Shown here: piece after piece, positions 7,907 to 14,787 of the stretch
Layout of the letters: every line of letters starts with the position of its first letter
How positions within the stretch are numbered: position 1 is the stretch's first letter
Virus record (IMG/VR): IMGVR_UViG_3300034268_000028
Coordinates: 1 to 29,865 of that record
Direction: 5' to 3' (one strand)
Source of the DNA: a virus
DNA length: 29,865 nt
Position numbers and translations under genes: made by a program
The notes under the pieces: generated by a model
The model's input: only the letters and a program-made list of their open reading frames with translations
What the model was told of the DNA's origin: nothing
The model's database searches: none

Positions 7907-8686
7907 ATGAGTGCGCACAGTCAAGCAGAGCAGCAGGTCGTACCGCAAGACCCCGAGCAGCTCGTCGACGCGACCGTCGTCGAGCCGCCCGTCTCGCTCG
8001 CCGTCGCACGGCGCGAACGGCGCAGTGAAGTCATCAGGCCCCTCGACGTCGACCAGCTCGTCGACAGCTTCGCGGCCTATCAGAGCATGCTGCCCAGGCT
8101 GCTCGACGCCGGCGACTACCAGCAGCAGGGCGACAAGCGGTTCGTCAAGAAGTCCGGGTGGCTGAAGATCGCCGCCGCGTTCGACCTCGAGACCGAGCTC
8201 GCCGCGCCCGTCCTGATCAAACGCGACGAGAACGGCAAGCCGGAGACCGCCGAAGTGTGGATCCGCGCGGTGGCCCCGTCTGGGCGCTCGATGGTCGGCG
8301 ACGGCTACTGCTCGGTCGACGAGCCGCGGTTCTCGAGCGAGAGCGGCCGCCGGAAACTCGAGCACGACCTGCCGTCGACCGCGGCGACACGCGCGCGCAA
8401 CCGTGCGATCAGCAACCTCGTCGGCATGGGCGAGGTGTCCGCCGAGGAGATCGACGCCGGCACCCGCAACAGCGCCGACAGCGACCACCCGTACGGTCCG
8501 CCGCTCCCAAAGGGCAAGGCCGCCCAGCGACCCTACGCGCCAGCGTTCGGCCAGCTCATCGGGCCCGACGCCCGGACCGCGTGGATCGCGATCGTCGCCG
8601 AGTTCGGCTACATGCCGCTCCCCGTCGCGCGAGCGTTCCAGCTCGCCGCCGGCTTCCTACCGACCGAGGAGGCCGTCGCGGTGTAG
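7907..8686 (+). CDS. putative phage recombination / ssDNA-annealing-type protein
   Basis: 259 residues. The stretch 'KKSGWLKIAAAFDLETE', 'VRAVAPSGRSMVGDGYCSVDEPRF' (variant) and 'HDLPSTAATRARNRAISNLVGMGEVSAEE' is a pattern I associate with DNA recombination or annealing proteins of phages and mobile elements, and the gene precedes the replication initiator. The assignment is from memory of the motif, not a match. Start chosen at ATG 7907 because AAGGAGA lies 9 nt upstream; the same frame is open from GTG 7751, where GAGGAAG also precedes, so a 52-residue longer form is possible. Confidence 0.5.
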   Translation: MSAHSQAEQQVVPQDPEQLVDATVVEPPVSLAVARRERRSEVIRPLDVDQLVDSFAAYQSMLPRLLDAGDYQQQGDKRFVKKSGWLKIAAAFDLETELAAPVLIKRDENGKPETAEVWIRAVAPSGRSMVGDGYCSVDEPRFSSESGRRKLEHDLPSTAATRARNRAISNLVGMGEVSAEEIDAGTRNSADSDHPYGPPLPKGKAAQRPYAPAFGQLIGPDARTAWIAIVAEFGYMPLPVARAFQLAAGFLPTEEAVAV

Positions 8687-8745
8687 GCCAGCCCTCTCCC
8701 CTCCGTCCACGAAGTCACCTAGACCCCAGGGAGAAAGCGAGCACC

Positions 8746-9027
8746 ATGCCCGCCGATACTGGCCTGCGCCCAGACGCAGACACATGCATCAGCCGATCAG
8801 CAGCCCTCGCCTGGGCCATGCGCACCGAGCTACCCCCCCTCCTGAAGCTCGCGCTGATCGGCATCAGCGACGGGATCTCCGACCCCACCGCCGACGGGAT
8901 CGCGATCTTCTGCAACGTCGCCCCAGCCGCCGCATTCGAGGCACTCGCGCAGCTGCTCGACCGCGGGTACCTCGGCCGCCTCGAGGACGGCAACATCGGG
9001 ATCGCGATGCCGGAGCCCCCGGTATGA
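8746..9027 (+). CDS. small winged-helix-like protein before replication initiator
   Basis: 93 residues. GGGAGA precedes the ATG by about 12 nt and the stop overlaps the start of the initiator gene as ATGA. The sequence ('PPLLKLALIGISDGISDPTADGIAIFCNVAPAAAFEALAQLLDRGYLGRLEDGNIGI') has the layout of a winged helix: helices then a 'L..RGYL....DG.I.I' wing, as in N-terminal domains of O-like replication proteins. It may be a DNA-binding partner of the initiator. No family is confirmed. Confidence 0.55.
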   Translation: MPADTGLRPDADTCISRSAALAWAMRTELPPLLKLALIGISDGISDPTADGIAIFCNVAPAAAFEALAQLLDRGYLGRLEDGNIGIAMPEPPV

Positions 9028-9812
9028 GCGCGAAGCAGATGGGGCGCGTCTGGGACCTCGAGCTGCCGAACGCGCAGCAGTCGGTGCTGCTCGCGCTCGC
9101 CGACCACGCCGAGCACGACGGCACGAAGGTCTACCCGTCGGTCGGCCGGATCGCGTGGAAGACCGGCTACTCCTGCAGGCAGGTCAAGCGGATCATCGCG
9201 ACGCTGCGCGAGGCGGGGCTGATTGAGGTCCTCGCTGAGGCCCGCCGGCACCGTCCGACCGAATACCAGCTGCGCCTCGACGCTGGCCGGATGAAGCCGC
9301 CCTACCGGCCCGCCGCTGGTGAGGACGACCAGCCCGCCCAGGGGTGCCATCTTGACACCCCTAGCGGGGAGGTTAGGGGTGCCATTTCGACCCCGGTAGG
9401 GGTGCCATTTGGAGCATCTAGGGGTGCCATAGCTGTGTCACCCGAACCGTCCCTTAACCGTCAAGGGAACCATCAACCCCCCCTGGCCCCCCCTGCCGAG
9501 CAGGGGGGGAACGAGAGATCGGATCCTCCCGAGGAGGGGAACGGCAGGGCGCTCGAGCTCTGGGGGCAGATCGTCGACGGTGCTCCCGAGCAGGGCCGGA
9601 TGATGCTCCGCACCCTCGCCGCTGACGTCGAGGACGGGCGCCTGGTGCTCGCCGGCCGCGCCGCGGACTTCTGCGGCCGCCGGTACGCGAACGCGCTCGC
9701 GCCGACTGCGGCTGAGCTCGGCGTGGTCCTCGACTTCCGGCCGGCCGCCAACCCGCCGCCGGGTCGTGAGCGCCGACCTCGGCAGCCCCGGCCATCCCGG
9801 AGAGCCGCCTGA
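9024..9812 (+). CDS. replication initiator, O-like, with internal iterons
   Basis: 262 residues. Residues 5-90 form a winged helix of the Rep/O type ('VWDLELPNAQQSVLLALADHA', 'VYPSVGRIAWKTGYSCRQVKRIIATLREAGLIEV'). A Pro/Gly-rich linker (about 92-170) is encoded by DNA with four copies of an 11-bp repeat. Residues about 172-238 ('ALELWGQIVDGAPEQGRMMLRTLAADVEDGRLVLAGRAADFCGRRY') resemble the DnaA N-terminal domain that recruits replicative helicase. As in lambda O, the protein would bind repeats within its own gene, melt the origin and load the host helicase. It is coupled to the preceding small gene by ATGA. The basic tail is Pro/Arg-rich. Confidence 0.72.
   Translation: MSAKQMGRVWDLELPNAQQSVLLALADHAEHDGTKVYPSVGRIAWKTGYSCRQVKRIIATLREAGLIEVLAEARRHRPTEYQLRLDAGRMKPPYRPAAGEDDQPAQGCHLDTPSGEVRGAISTPVGVPFGASRGAIAVSPEPSLNRQGNHQPPLAPPAEQGGNERSDPPEEGNGRALELWGQIVDGAPEQGRMMLRTLAADVEDGRLVLAGRAADFCGRRYANALAPTAAELGVVLDFRPAANPPPGRERRPRQPRPSRRAA
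9340..9430 (+). repeat. iteron array, candidate replication origin
   Basis: AGGGGTGCCAT occurs four times at 9340, 9375, 9398 and 9420, a spacing of 35, 23 and 22 nt. A related reversed copy (GACACCCCT) lies at about 9354. The array is inside the initiator gene, in the part coding for a low-complexity linker, as in lambda-type origins. The repeats fall in two different reading frames, so protein constraint does not explain them. Confidence 0.7.
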
Positions 9813-9870
9813 CCGACCCGACTGACCTTGCCGTTGTTGACCCACCAACACAAACCAGGAGGAAGCAGCC

Positions 9871-10266
9871 ATGGGCAGCACCATCGCCCCACCCCACCCC
9901 AGCGACCGTATCGATCCGGTAGCGCCGCCGCAGCATCTTGTGGCGCTCGCGAAGGCCAACCACGTCCGGCTTGCTCGAGCAGCGATCAAGCGGCGCCTCA
10001 CCGCGCAGCCGAACAAGGGCGCGAGCCTACGGCTGTGCGCCGACCTGCTCACCGACCCGCCCGAGGTGATCCGCGAGATGCAGGTCGCGGAGCTGCTCCG
10101 TTCGTGCCGGCGTGTGGGCGGGATCGAGACGGTGAAGCTGCTGGATGCGGTCGCTGTGCCGGAGAACCGGCTGGTCGGCGCGCTGACGCGCGACCGGCGC
10201 TACCGGCTGGTCGGCGCGCTGATCGGGAAGGCGCTCACCGCCGACGCGCATGCGGCGTCATGCTGA
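9871..10266 (+). CDS. actinobacterial integration host factor (mIHF)-like protein
   Basis: 131 residues. After an unstructured N-terminus, 'HLVALAKANHVRLARAAIKRRLTAQPNKGASLRLCADLLTDPPEVIREMQVAELLRSCRRVGGIETVKLLDAVAVPENRLVGAL' follows the mIHF layout: an N-terminal helix with repeated Ala/Arg and a helix-two-turns-helix domain ('M.V..LL......GI......L......NR.V..L'). Host mIHF bends DNA and supports mycobacteriophage integrase; a phage copy could assist integration or the adjacent origin. Strong Shine-Dalgarno AGGAGGAAG precedes ATG 9871. Its stop overlaps the next start. Confidence 0.68.
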   Translation: MGSTIAPPHPSDRIDPVAPPQHLVALAKANHVRLARAAIKRRLTAQPNKGASLRLCADLLTDPPEVIREMQVAELLRSCRRVGGIETVKLLDAVAVPENRLVGALTRDRRYRLVGALIGKALTADAHAASC

Positions 10267-10610
10267 CCCCGCGCGACTACGAGACGCTGCAGGCTGCTGC
10301 GGCGGCCGCGCCGGCGCGCGGGGTGCGGATCACCGCGGCGCGCGGCGTGTGGCGGAAGCCGGACACGCGTTGGCAGAGGTTCGAGGGCCCGGCGACGCTC
10401 GCGGGGTTCGTTGGTGCGCTCACCGACCAGGACGTCGGTGTGCACCGCGGCGACGTGTGCGTCCGGGTGCTGCTCGGCGATGTGACGGCGGTCACGGACG
10501 ACGTGTCCTACCTGCAGCTGGTGGGGCCGTTGTCGATCGAGGAGGCGCTGGAGCTCGCGTCGTTCGAGCTGGCGTCGGAGGCTGCGGAGCGTGAGGGGGT
10601 GGCGGCATGA
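10260..10610 (+). CDS. hypothetical protein, 116 residues
   Basis: Starts at ATG 10260, overlapping the mIHF-like gene by 7 nt. It is Ala/Val-rich with alternating strands and a C-terminal acidic helix ('SIEEALELASFELASEAAEREG'). Not recognised. Membership in a tightly overlapping series and good codon use support that it is real. Confidence 0.6.
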   Translation: MLTPRDYETLQAAAAAAPARGVRITAARGVWRKPDTRWQRFEGPATLAGFVGALTDQDVGVHRGDVCVRVLLGDVTAVTDDVSYLQLVGPLSIEEALELASFELASEAAEREGVAA

Positions 10611-10858
10611 CGGTCGCGGAGTGCCCGCACTGCCTGCGGCCGGACTGCTCCCAGGAGCATGTTGAGTGCTCGCCGGAGGGTAGGCGGACGCCGGCGGAAG
10701 CCGAGCTGGTGCGTGTCCTGCGGCGACCCTGGCTGGCGCCGCCACCGCCGCCGCCGGTGGTGTTGACCTGCGAGTGCGGTGAGCGGATGGTCGAGCCTGC
10801 GACCCGGTGCGGGTTCTGCATCGCCGAAGCGGCCGAGCTCGAGGCGGTGGCCGCATGA
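10607..10858 (+). CDS. zinc-ribbon-like small protein
   Basis: 83 residues. Two Cys pairs at each end: 'CPHCLRPDC' near the N-terminus and 'CECGERMVEPATRCGFC' near the C-terminus, separated by a Pro-rich linker. This layout suggests a zinc ribbon, so a nucleic acid or protein adaptor role is possible. ATGA coupling at both ends. Function unknown. Confidence 0.6.
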   Translation: MTVAECPHCLRPDCSQEHVECSPEGRRTPAEAELVRVLRRPWLAPPPPPPVVLTCECGERMVEPATRCGFCIAEAAELEAVAA

Positions 10859-11184
10859 TCAGGAAAGCGACACTCCTAGCGCTCGCGCTGCTCGCGACCA
10901 GCGTGGCGCCGGCGGCTGCGGCGAAGCACAAGGCGCCGAGCATCAGCGCTGCGAAGCGCGTGCTGCGCGACGAATGGCACGGCGGCGGCCCGAACGTGTT
11001 CATCGGCTACTGCCGCCGGCATGAAACGGCCGACACCACGAGCTGCTTCGTGCGCGTGACCTGGCGCGGCGAAATCAAGGCCGTGCATCTCGAAACGCGG
11101 CTCGTGGGCGAATACCACTATGTGCTCGGCTGGCGCGGAGACCGGATCGTCGCGTGGGAAGCCGGACAGGAGGCACGATCATGA
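10855..11184 (+). CDS. small secreted protein, similar in layout to the 3277-3588 product
   Basis: 109 residues with a signal peptide ('MIRKATLLALALLATSVAPAAAA') and a mature domain with 'ISAAKRVLRDEW', 'IGYCRRH' and 'TTSCFVRVTW'. The two Cys, separated by about 12 residues, match the positions in the secreted protein of 3277-3588, so both may belong to one family of small secreted or periplasm-like proteins. It overlaps the previous gene by ATGA, in contrast to its relative with a private promoter. A surface or superinfection role is a guess. Confidence 0.62.
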   Translation: MIRKATLLALALLATSVAPAAAAKHKAPSISAAKRVLRDEWHGGGPNVFIGYCRRHETADTTSCFVRVTWRGEIKAVHLETRLVGEYHYVLGWRGDRIVAWEAGQEARS

Positions 11185-11384
11185 CGCCTCCGGGTCAAAG
11201 CGACAGCCGGCCGGCCACGGTCGAGATCCCGACGGAGCTCGCGGACGCGCTCGCGCAGGCGATCAGCTTCATGGTTGATCGCGAGTACGGCGTCGAGGGC
11301 ACGCAGGGGGTTGTCGGGCCGCCGACGGGCTACCTGCTCGAGCGCTGCCGCGAGCTTGGCATCCGGACGGAGTGGCAGCGATGA
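11181..11384 (+). CDS. hypothetical protein, 67 residues
   Basis: ATG 11181 is preceded by CAGGAGG. An acidic helix ('IPTELADALAQAISFMVDREYG') and a C-terminal 'YLLERCRELGIRTEW' are visible. The first 24 nt resemble the first nucleotides of the two following genes, hinting at duplication of gene starts. Not recognised. Confidence 0.55.
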   Translation: MTPPGQSDSRPATVEIPTELADALAQAISFMVDREYGVEGTQGVVGPPTGYLLERCRELGIRTEWQR

Positions 11385-11587
11385 CGCCTTCCGGTGAAAG
11401 CGTCGTCGTGTGGAACTACCCGGCCAACCGCTTTGAGGCGCCCCACCCCGGCAATCTCGTGCGAATAAAGCGGGAGCGGGAGCGCGAAGGGGCTCTCGCG
11501 GTGACGCTCCCCGACGGCCGCCGGACCTACCTTCTGCCCCGCGGCTCGGTGACGCACCCGACCGGATGGGAGGTGGCATCCCAATGA
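11381..11587 (+). CDS. hypothetical protein, 68 residues
   Basis: Overlaps the previous stop by ATGA. Contains 'VVVWNYPANRFEAPHPGNLVRIKRERER' followed by a beta hairpin ('LAVTLPDGRRTYLLPRGSV'), suggesting a small beta-barrel. Not recognised. Confidence 0.55.
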   Translation: MTPSGESVVVWNYPANRFEAPHPGNLVRIKREREREGALAVTLPDGRRTYLLPRGSVTHPTGWEVASQ

Positions 11588-11799
11588 CGCTTCGGGACCA
11601 GAGCGACCTGTTCATGCCGCGAGAGCTCTACTTGCACCTGCGGGACCTGTGCATGGGTGGCTCGTCCGACGCGGTCGCGGTTCACCCGAACACGTGCGGG
11701 GATTGCGCGGCGATCGTGGCGTGGGCGCGCGGCGAGCCGGACCCGCGCGACCGGTCGATCGCGGCGGCTGAGAGGGCCCTCGGGAGGGCTGTTTCGTGA
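11584..11799 (+). CDS. hypothetical protein, 71 residues
   Basis: ATGA overlap with the previous gene. Contains a His/Cys group ('VHPNTCGDCAAIVAWARG') that could bind a metal, and a C-terminal helix. It is the last gene before the repeat region 11821-11946. Not recognised. Confidence 0.55.
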   Translation: MTLRDQSDLFMPRELYLHLRDLCMGGSSDAVAVHPNTCGDCAAIVAWARGEPDPRDRSIAAAERALGRAVS

Positions 11800-11820
11800 G
11801 GGTTCAGAACCGGCGGTGGA

Positions 11821-11946
11821 CTACCGCTTTCGTACGGAGGGCCGGTTTTGGGCGCATATGGCTACCGCTTTGGCACAAAAGCGGTAGCCGGTGGCGCTCG
11901 CGCGCCCACAAACACGGGGCGCGGGCCCCCCGTACCAAAGCGGTAG
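11821..11946. repeat. four-site inverted repeat array in intergenic region
   Basis: CTACCGCTTT occurs at 11821-11830 and 11862-11871 and its complement AAAGCGGTAG at 11878-11887 and 11937-11946. The inner pair extends to a perfect 12-bp stem (11860-11871 with 11878-11889, 6-nt loop). The outer pair extends to 17 bp with one mismatch (11821-11837 with 11930-11946). The outer right copy ends 1 nt before a GATAGT motif. This fills the only sizeable gap (11800-11962) of the early block. Candidate operator or origin/partition-type site. Confidence 0.7.
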
Positions 11947-11947
11947 C

Positions 11948-11962
11948 GATAGTCGAGGCGCG
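11948..11962 (+). promoter_or_regulatory. GATAGT start-associated motif before winged-helix gene
   Basis: GATAGT at 11948-11953, 9 nt before ATG 11963. The following bases deviate from consensus and include GAGG, which could serve as a weak ribosome site. It directly abuts the inverted-repeat array, so a protein bound there could control it. Confidence 0.5.
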
Positions 11963-12226
11963 ATGGTGCTGACCGACGCGGCCCACGACAGTCTGATCCG
12001 GACACTCGACCGAGCCGCTGATGATGAGGGCTGGGCGCAGGCCGGGTACATCGCGGCGCTCGTAGCTGGGGAGCCAGGCTGGCCCAACACCGGCGATGGG
12101 CGGATGGTCACGCGCCAGCTCCAAGAGCTTGAGCGTTCTGGCCTCGTGGAACGGCGCCGGCCGACAGAGCCGGTCTGGGGGCTGACGGACGCCGGTGTCG
12201 AAGCGCTAGAGGCACTTGATGGCTGA
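11963..12226 (+). CDS. small winged-helix DNA-binding protein
   Basis: 87 residues: helices, then 'RMVTRQLQELERSGLVERRRPTEPVWGLTDAGVEALEAL', a typical recognition helix, wing and C-terminal helix of MarR/PadR-like winged helices. It starts after the repeat array and GATAGT motif, and could autoregulate by binding the repeats. ATG 11963 was chosen because of the motif; the frame is open upstream to 11891 but that part is encoded across the repeats. The stop overlaps the next start. Confidence 0.62.
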   Translation: MVLTDAAHDSLIRTLDRAADDEGWAQAGYIAALVAGEPGWPNTGDGRMVTRQLQELERSGLVERRRPTEPVWGLTDAGVEALEALDG

Positions 12227-12848
12227 CGACGGGTTCGTCCCTCTGTCGGTGCGTCACGGGAACCGTCGCCGGCGGCTGGCCTGGTGGTGGTCGGGCCGCC
12301 GCGAGAGCGTGGCGCTCTGGCTGGCACCCTGGCTGCGCGCCACGGTGGCCGCCGTCAAGCGGACGCATTGGGAGATGGTGTGCAGCGAGCCGGCGTACCG
12401 TGCGCACCTTCGGCAAGTCGACCCGCGTCATCCTGACCTCCTGCGGGTGGGACCGGCTGCCGTGACCGACGCGCGCGCCCACCTGCCCGGCGGCGACAGC
12501 GTCGACCTCGAGCACTGGAAGGTCACGCTCACGCACGAGCTGCCACCGCTCCCCGAGGGCCTGGTGCCGGTCGACCTCGACGTCGCCCACCACCTGGTCG
12601 CCGAGCTGACGCTGCCCCCCGCCGACGCCGCGCTCCTGGCGGTGCACGCCGGCGAACAGCACGTCACGCTCGAGATCCGGCACGACCTGAACCCGCACCA
12701 CCGCAAGGTCCGGGGTCTCGGGCGACGGTGGCGGCGCCTCCGCGACATCGTCCGGTTCGACTACGCGCGCCTCCGCGGCCGCAACCCGCCGCGCGAGCTC
12801 GTGATCACGATCCCCGACACGAAGATCGAGTCGGTGGAGGCCGCCTGA
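12219..12848 (+). CDS. hypothetical protein, 209 residues
   Basis: ATG 12219 overlaps the previous gene by 8 nt. The N-terminus is very basic with an amphipathic Trp-rich stretch ('RRRRLAWWWSGRRESVALWLAPWLRATV'), possibly membrane associated. Two beta-rich segments ('WKVTLTHELPPLP', 'HVTLEIRHDL') follow, and the end is basic ('RRWRRLRDIVRFDYARLRGR'). Not recognised. Confidence 0.6.
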   Translation: MADDGFVPLSVRHGNRRRRLAWWWSGRRESVALWLAPWLRATVAAVKRTHWEMVCSEPAYRAHLRQVDPRHPDLLRVGPAAVTDARAHLPGGDSVDLEHWKVTLTHELPPLPEGLVPVDLDVAHHLVAELTLPPADAALLAVHAGEQHVTLEIRHDLNPHHRKVRGLGRRWRRLRDIVRFDYARLRGRNPPRELVITIPDTKIESVEAA

Positions 12849-13231
12849 TGCTCGCCGCAGATCACGTCCCCCAGCTCGTCGTCACCAGCCACTGCCGCCA
12901 CCGGCTGCTGCTCCGTGTCCGTAACGACCTCGCCGGCGAGCCGCGCGGTGTCCTCGACCAGGCGGTGCTCGACATCGTCCGGTCCTCCGCGACCGTCAGG
13001 TACGGCGCCCCATCCTGGAAGCTCCAAGCCACCCGCCCCTGCTGGGTCGCCGAGCTCGTCACCCTCGGCACCCCCGCCGGCAGCGGCCCGGAGTGGATGC
13101 ACGTCGCGGTCGTCCTCACCTGCCGCCGCGACTACTGGCTCGCGACCACCATCCTGACCAAGGTCCGCCGCACCCGTGCGGCACGGCTGTTCGCGCCCGC
13201 CTGGCAAGCCGTCGCGGCGAGGCCCGCATGA
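12848..13231 (+). CDS. hypothetical protein, 127 residues
   Basis: Overlaps the previous stop by one base (TGATG). Beta-rich start ('PQLVVTSHCRHRLLLRV') and a central 'ATRPCWVAELVTLG' / 'MHVAVVLTCRRDYWLATTIL' pair of strands. Not recognised; the surrounding tight gene series supports it. Confidence 0.58.
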   Translation: MLAADHVPQLVVTSHCRHRLLLRVRNDLAGEPRGVLDQAVLDIVRSSATVRYGAPSWKLQATRPCWVAELVTLGTPAGSGPEWMHVAVVLTCRRDYWLATTILTKVRRTRAARLFAPAWQAVAARPA

Positions 13232-14196
13232 GCACCCCGGATCTCAGCCGGAAGGTGCTCGGCTACCGCACCTTCCGGCTGGACCCGCACGGGCAGCTGT
13301 CGTCCGTCTCGACAGACAACACGTGGATGCCGGGCCCGAACCGTGCGCGCTGCGACGCCGGCACCTTCGGCGGCCTGTACTACTACGCGCTCGGCACACC
13401 TCCCCGCCAGACCCCGCCGCCGCCGCCCGAGGCCCCGCCACACGACGCGCCGGTCCAAGACTGCACCTGCGGCCTGTACGCCTTCCACGCGATCCCCCCA
13501 GGCTGGTTCACAGGCGGCCTCAGAGCCCCCACCTTCAACCCCGCCGGCGGGATCGCTGGCGGCGCCGGCGCCGTCATCACCGCCTGGGGGCGGATCGAGG
13601 TACACCACAACGGGTTCCGCGCCGAGTACGCCCAGATCGTCGCCCTCGTCCACGACCCCTACGACGGACCACACGCCCGCGCACAGCTCCAGAAGGCCGC
13701 CGACCTCTACCACGTGCGGCTGATCGAGGTGCGCGACGTCACGACCGACCCCGAGCTGCAGCAGCTCGGCGACCGGGTGCCCGACCAGCTGCTCCCCAAG
13801 CAGCCGACGATCGCTGACCTAGAGCGGCTACCGCGCCTGATCCTGCCTCCGCCGTTCCCATCGCCGATGGGCGCGTCGGGCGCGCGCTACACAGCCCCGC
13901 CGTCGCCACCGGCCTTCTTCGTACCACCGTCCTCCGCCGCGCCGTCGTTCCCCGCGGTCCAGGCCATTGCGGCAGCGCTCAACACCGCCCCCTCACCCCC
14001 ATCTCGGCCACCAATGCACCCCAGCTGGAGCATCGCGACCGGCCTCAACCTCACCCTCGCCGGGTGGAACGCCTACCGGCTCGCCGAGCACGGCGTCCAC
14101 CTACTGAACCTGATCGCGCTGATCGTCAACCTCGCATGGGTCGGGGTGCTACTACACGTCAGGAGGAAACAATGCGCCCGCTACGCGCAGGACTAG
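13228..14196 (+). CDS. membrane-anchored protein with CGLYA-type domain
   Basis: 322 residues. Residues 1-140 contain 'VLGYRTFRLDPHGQL', 'NTWMPGPNRARC', 'CTCGLYAFHAIPP' and 'AVITAWGRIEVHHNGFRAEYAQIVAL', an arrangement I recall in uncharacterised actinobacterial and phage proteins. A Pro-rich linker (about 205-280) follows, then a C-terminal hydrophobic helix ('LLNLIALIVNLAWVGVLLHV') before a basic tail, so it is probably a tail-anchored protein. Role unknown. The stop overlaps the next gene by 25 nt. Confidence 0.58.
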   Translation: MSTPDLSRKVLGYRTFRLDPHGQLSSVSTDNTWMPGPNRARCDAGTFGGLYYYALGTPPRQTPPPPPEAPPHDAPVQDCTCGLYAFHAIPPGWFTGGLRAPTFNPAGGIAGGAGAVITAWGRIEVHHNGFRAEYAQIVALVHDPYDGPHARAQLQKAADLYHVRLIEVRDVTTDPELQQLGDRVPDQLLPKQPTIADLERLPRLILPPPFPSPMGASGARYTAPPSPPAFFVPPSSAAPSFPAVQAIAAALNTAPSPPSRPPMHPSWSIATGLNLTLAGWNAYRLAEHGVHLLNLIALIVNLAWVGVLLHVRRKQCARYAQD

Positions 14197-14330
14197 ACGG
14201 CCCGTCACGCACCATCATCGTCGAGCCCGTCGAAGCACCAGCCACCCTCCCCGCACCGCAGGAGGAGCCCACCGCACCGCCCGAGCACACGCCGGCACCC
14301 GAGCGCGAGCCCGAGGAGATCCCCGCATGA
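14172..14330 (+). CDS. small acidic Pro/Glu-rich protein
   Basis: 52 residues starting at ATG 14172, which has a near-perfect Shine-Dalgarno (AGGAGG, 5 nt upstream). The product is low-complexity, 'EAPATLPAPQEEPTAPPEHT' in style. Not recognised; the ribosome site is the main support. Confidence 0.5.
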   Translation: MRPLRAGLDGPSRTIIVEPVEAPATLPAPQEEPTAPPEHTPAPEREPEEIPA

Positions 14331-14542
14331 ACAGCCTTCGCGGCGGCTACGAGGACCGCACGGCCGCCCCGCACGCGACCGAGGAACCCGTCTGGCTCAT
14401 CACCGTGCTCACCCACGAGCTCGAGCGCGTCCCCGTCGAGGACTACCGACCGTTCGTCGCGAAAGCCAACGACGTGCTCGAGCGCGTCGGGTCACCGTGG
14501 CGGATCAGCGCGATGGGCTCCGCCGTCCGGGTCACCGTATGA
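14327..14542 (+). CDS. hypothetical protein, 71 residues
   Basis: ATGA overlap with the previous gene and with the next. Contains 'PVWLITVLTHELERVPVEDYRPFVAKANDVLERVGSPW', consistent with a small alpha/beta protein. Not recognised. Confidence 0.55.
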   Translation: MNSLRGGYEDRTAAPHATEEPVWLITVLTHELERVPVEDYRPFVAKANDVLERVGSPWRISAMGSAVRVTV

Positions 14543-14787
14543 GCATCCTCCTGTTCCTCGCCAGCATCCTCGGTGTCGCCGCCGGCGCATTCGCGGCCGG
14601 GCATCTCACCGCACGCGGCCGCCGGTCCGCCGACGAGCGGATCGGCGAGACGCTGGCGAAGCTGCTCGAGCGCGACGCCTACAAGGGGGCGAGGCGCCTG
14701 CGCGTCGACTCCTTCCAGATCACCCGCGACATGGCCGACGGCCGCGCCAGGTTCGACATGTCGATCTCCGGGTGCGGAGAACTATGA
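14539..14787 (+). CDS. small single-pass membrane protein
   Basis: 82 residues. An N-terminal hydrophobic helix ('ILLFLASILGVAAGAFAAGHL') is followed by a basic stop-transfer and a soluble, probably cytoplasmic, domain. Overlaps both neighbours by ATGA. Function unknown. Confidence 0.58.
   Translation: MSILLFLASILGVAAGAFAAGHLTARGRRSADERIGETLAKLLERDAYKGARRLRVDSFQITRDMADGRARFDMSISGCGEL

Noticed and set aside
9340-9430. CRISPR array
   Set aside because: Four 11-bp repeats with unequal 11-24 nt gaps inside a coding sequence and no cas genes; iterons fit better.
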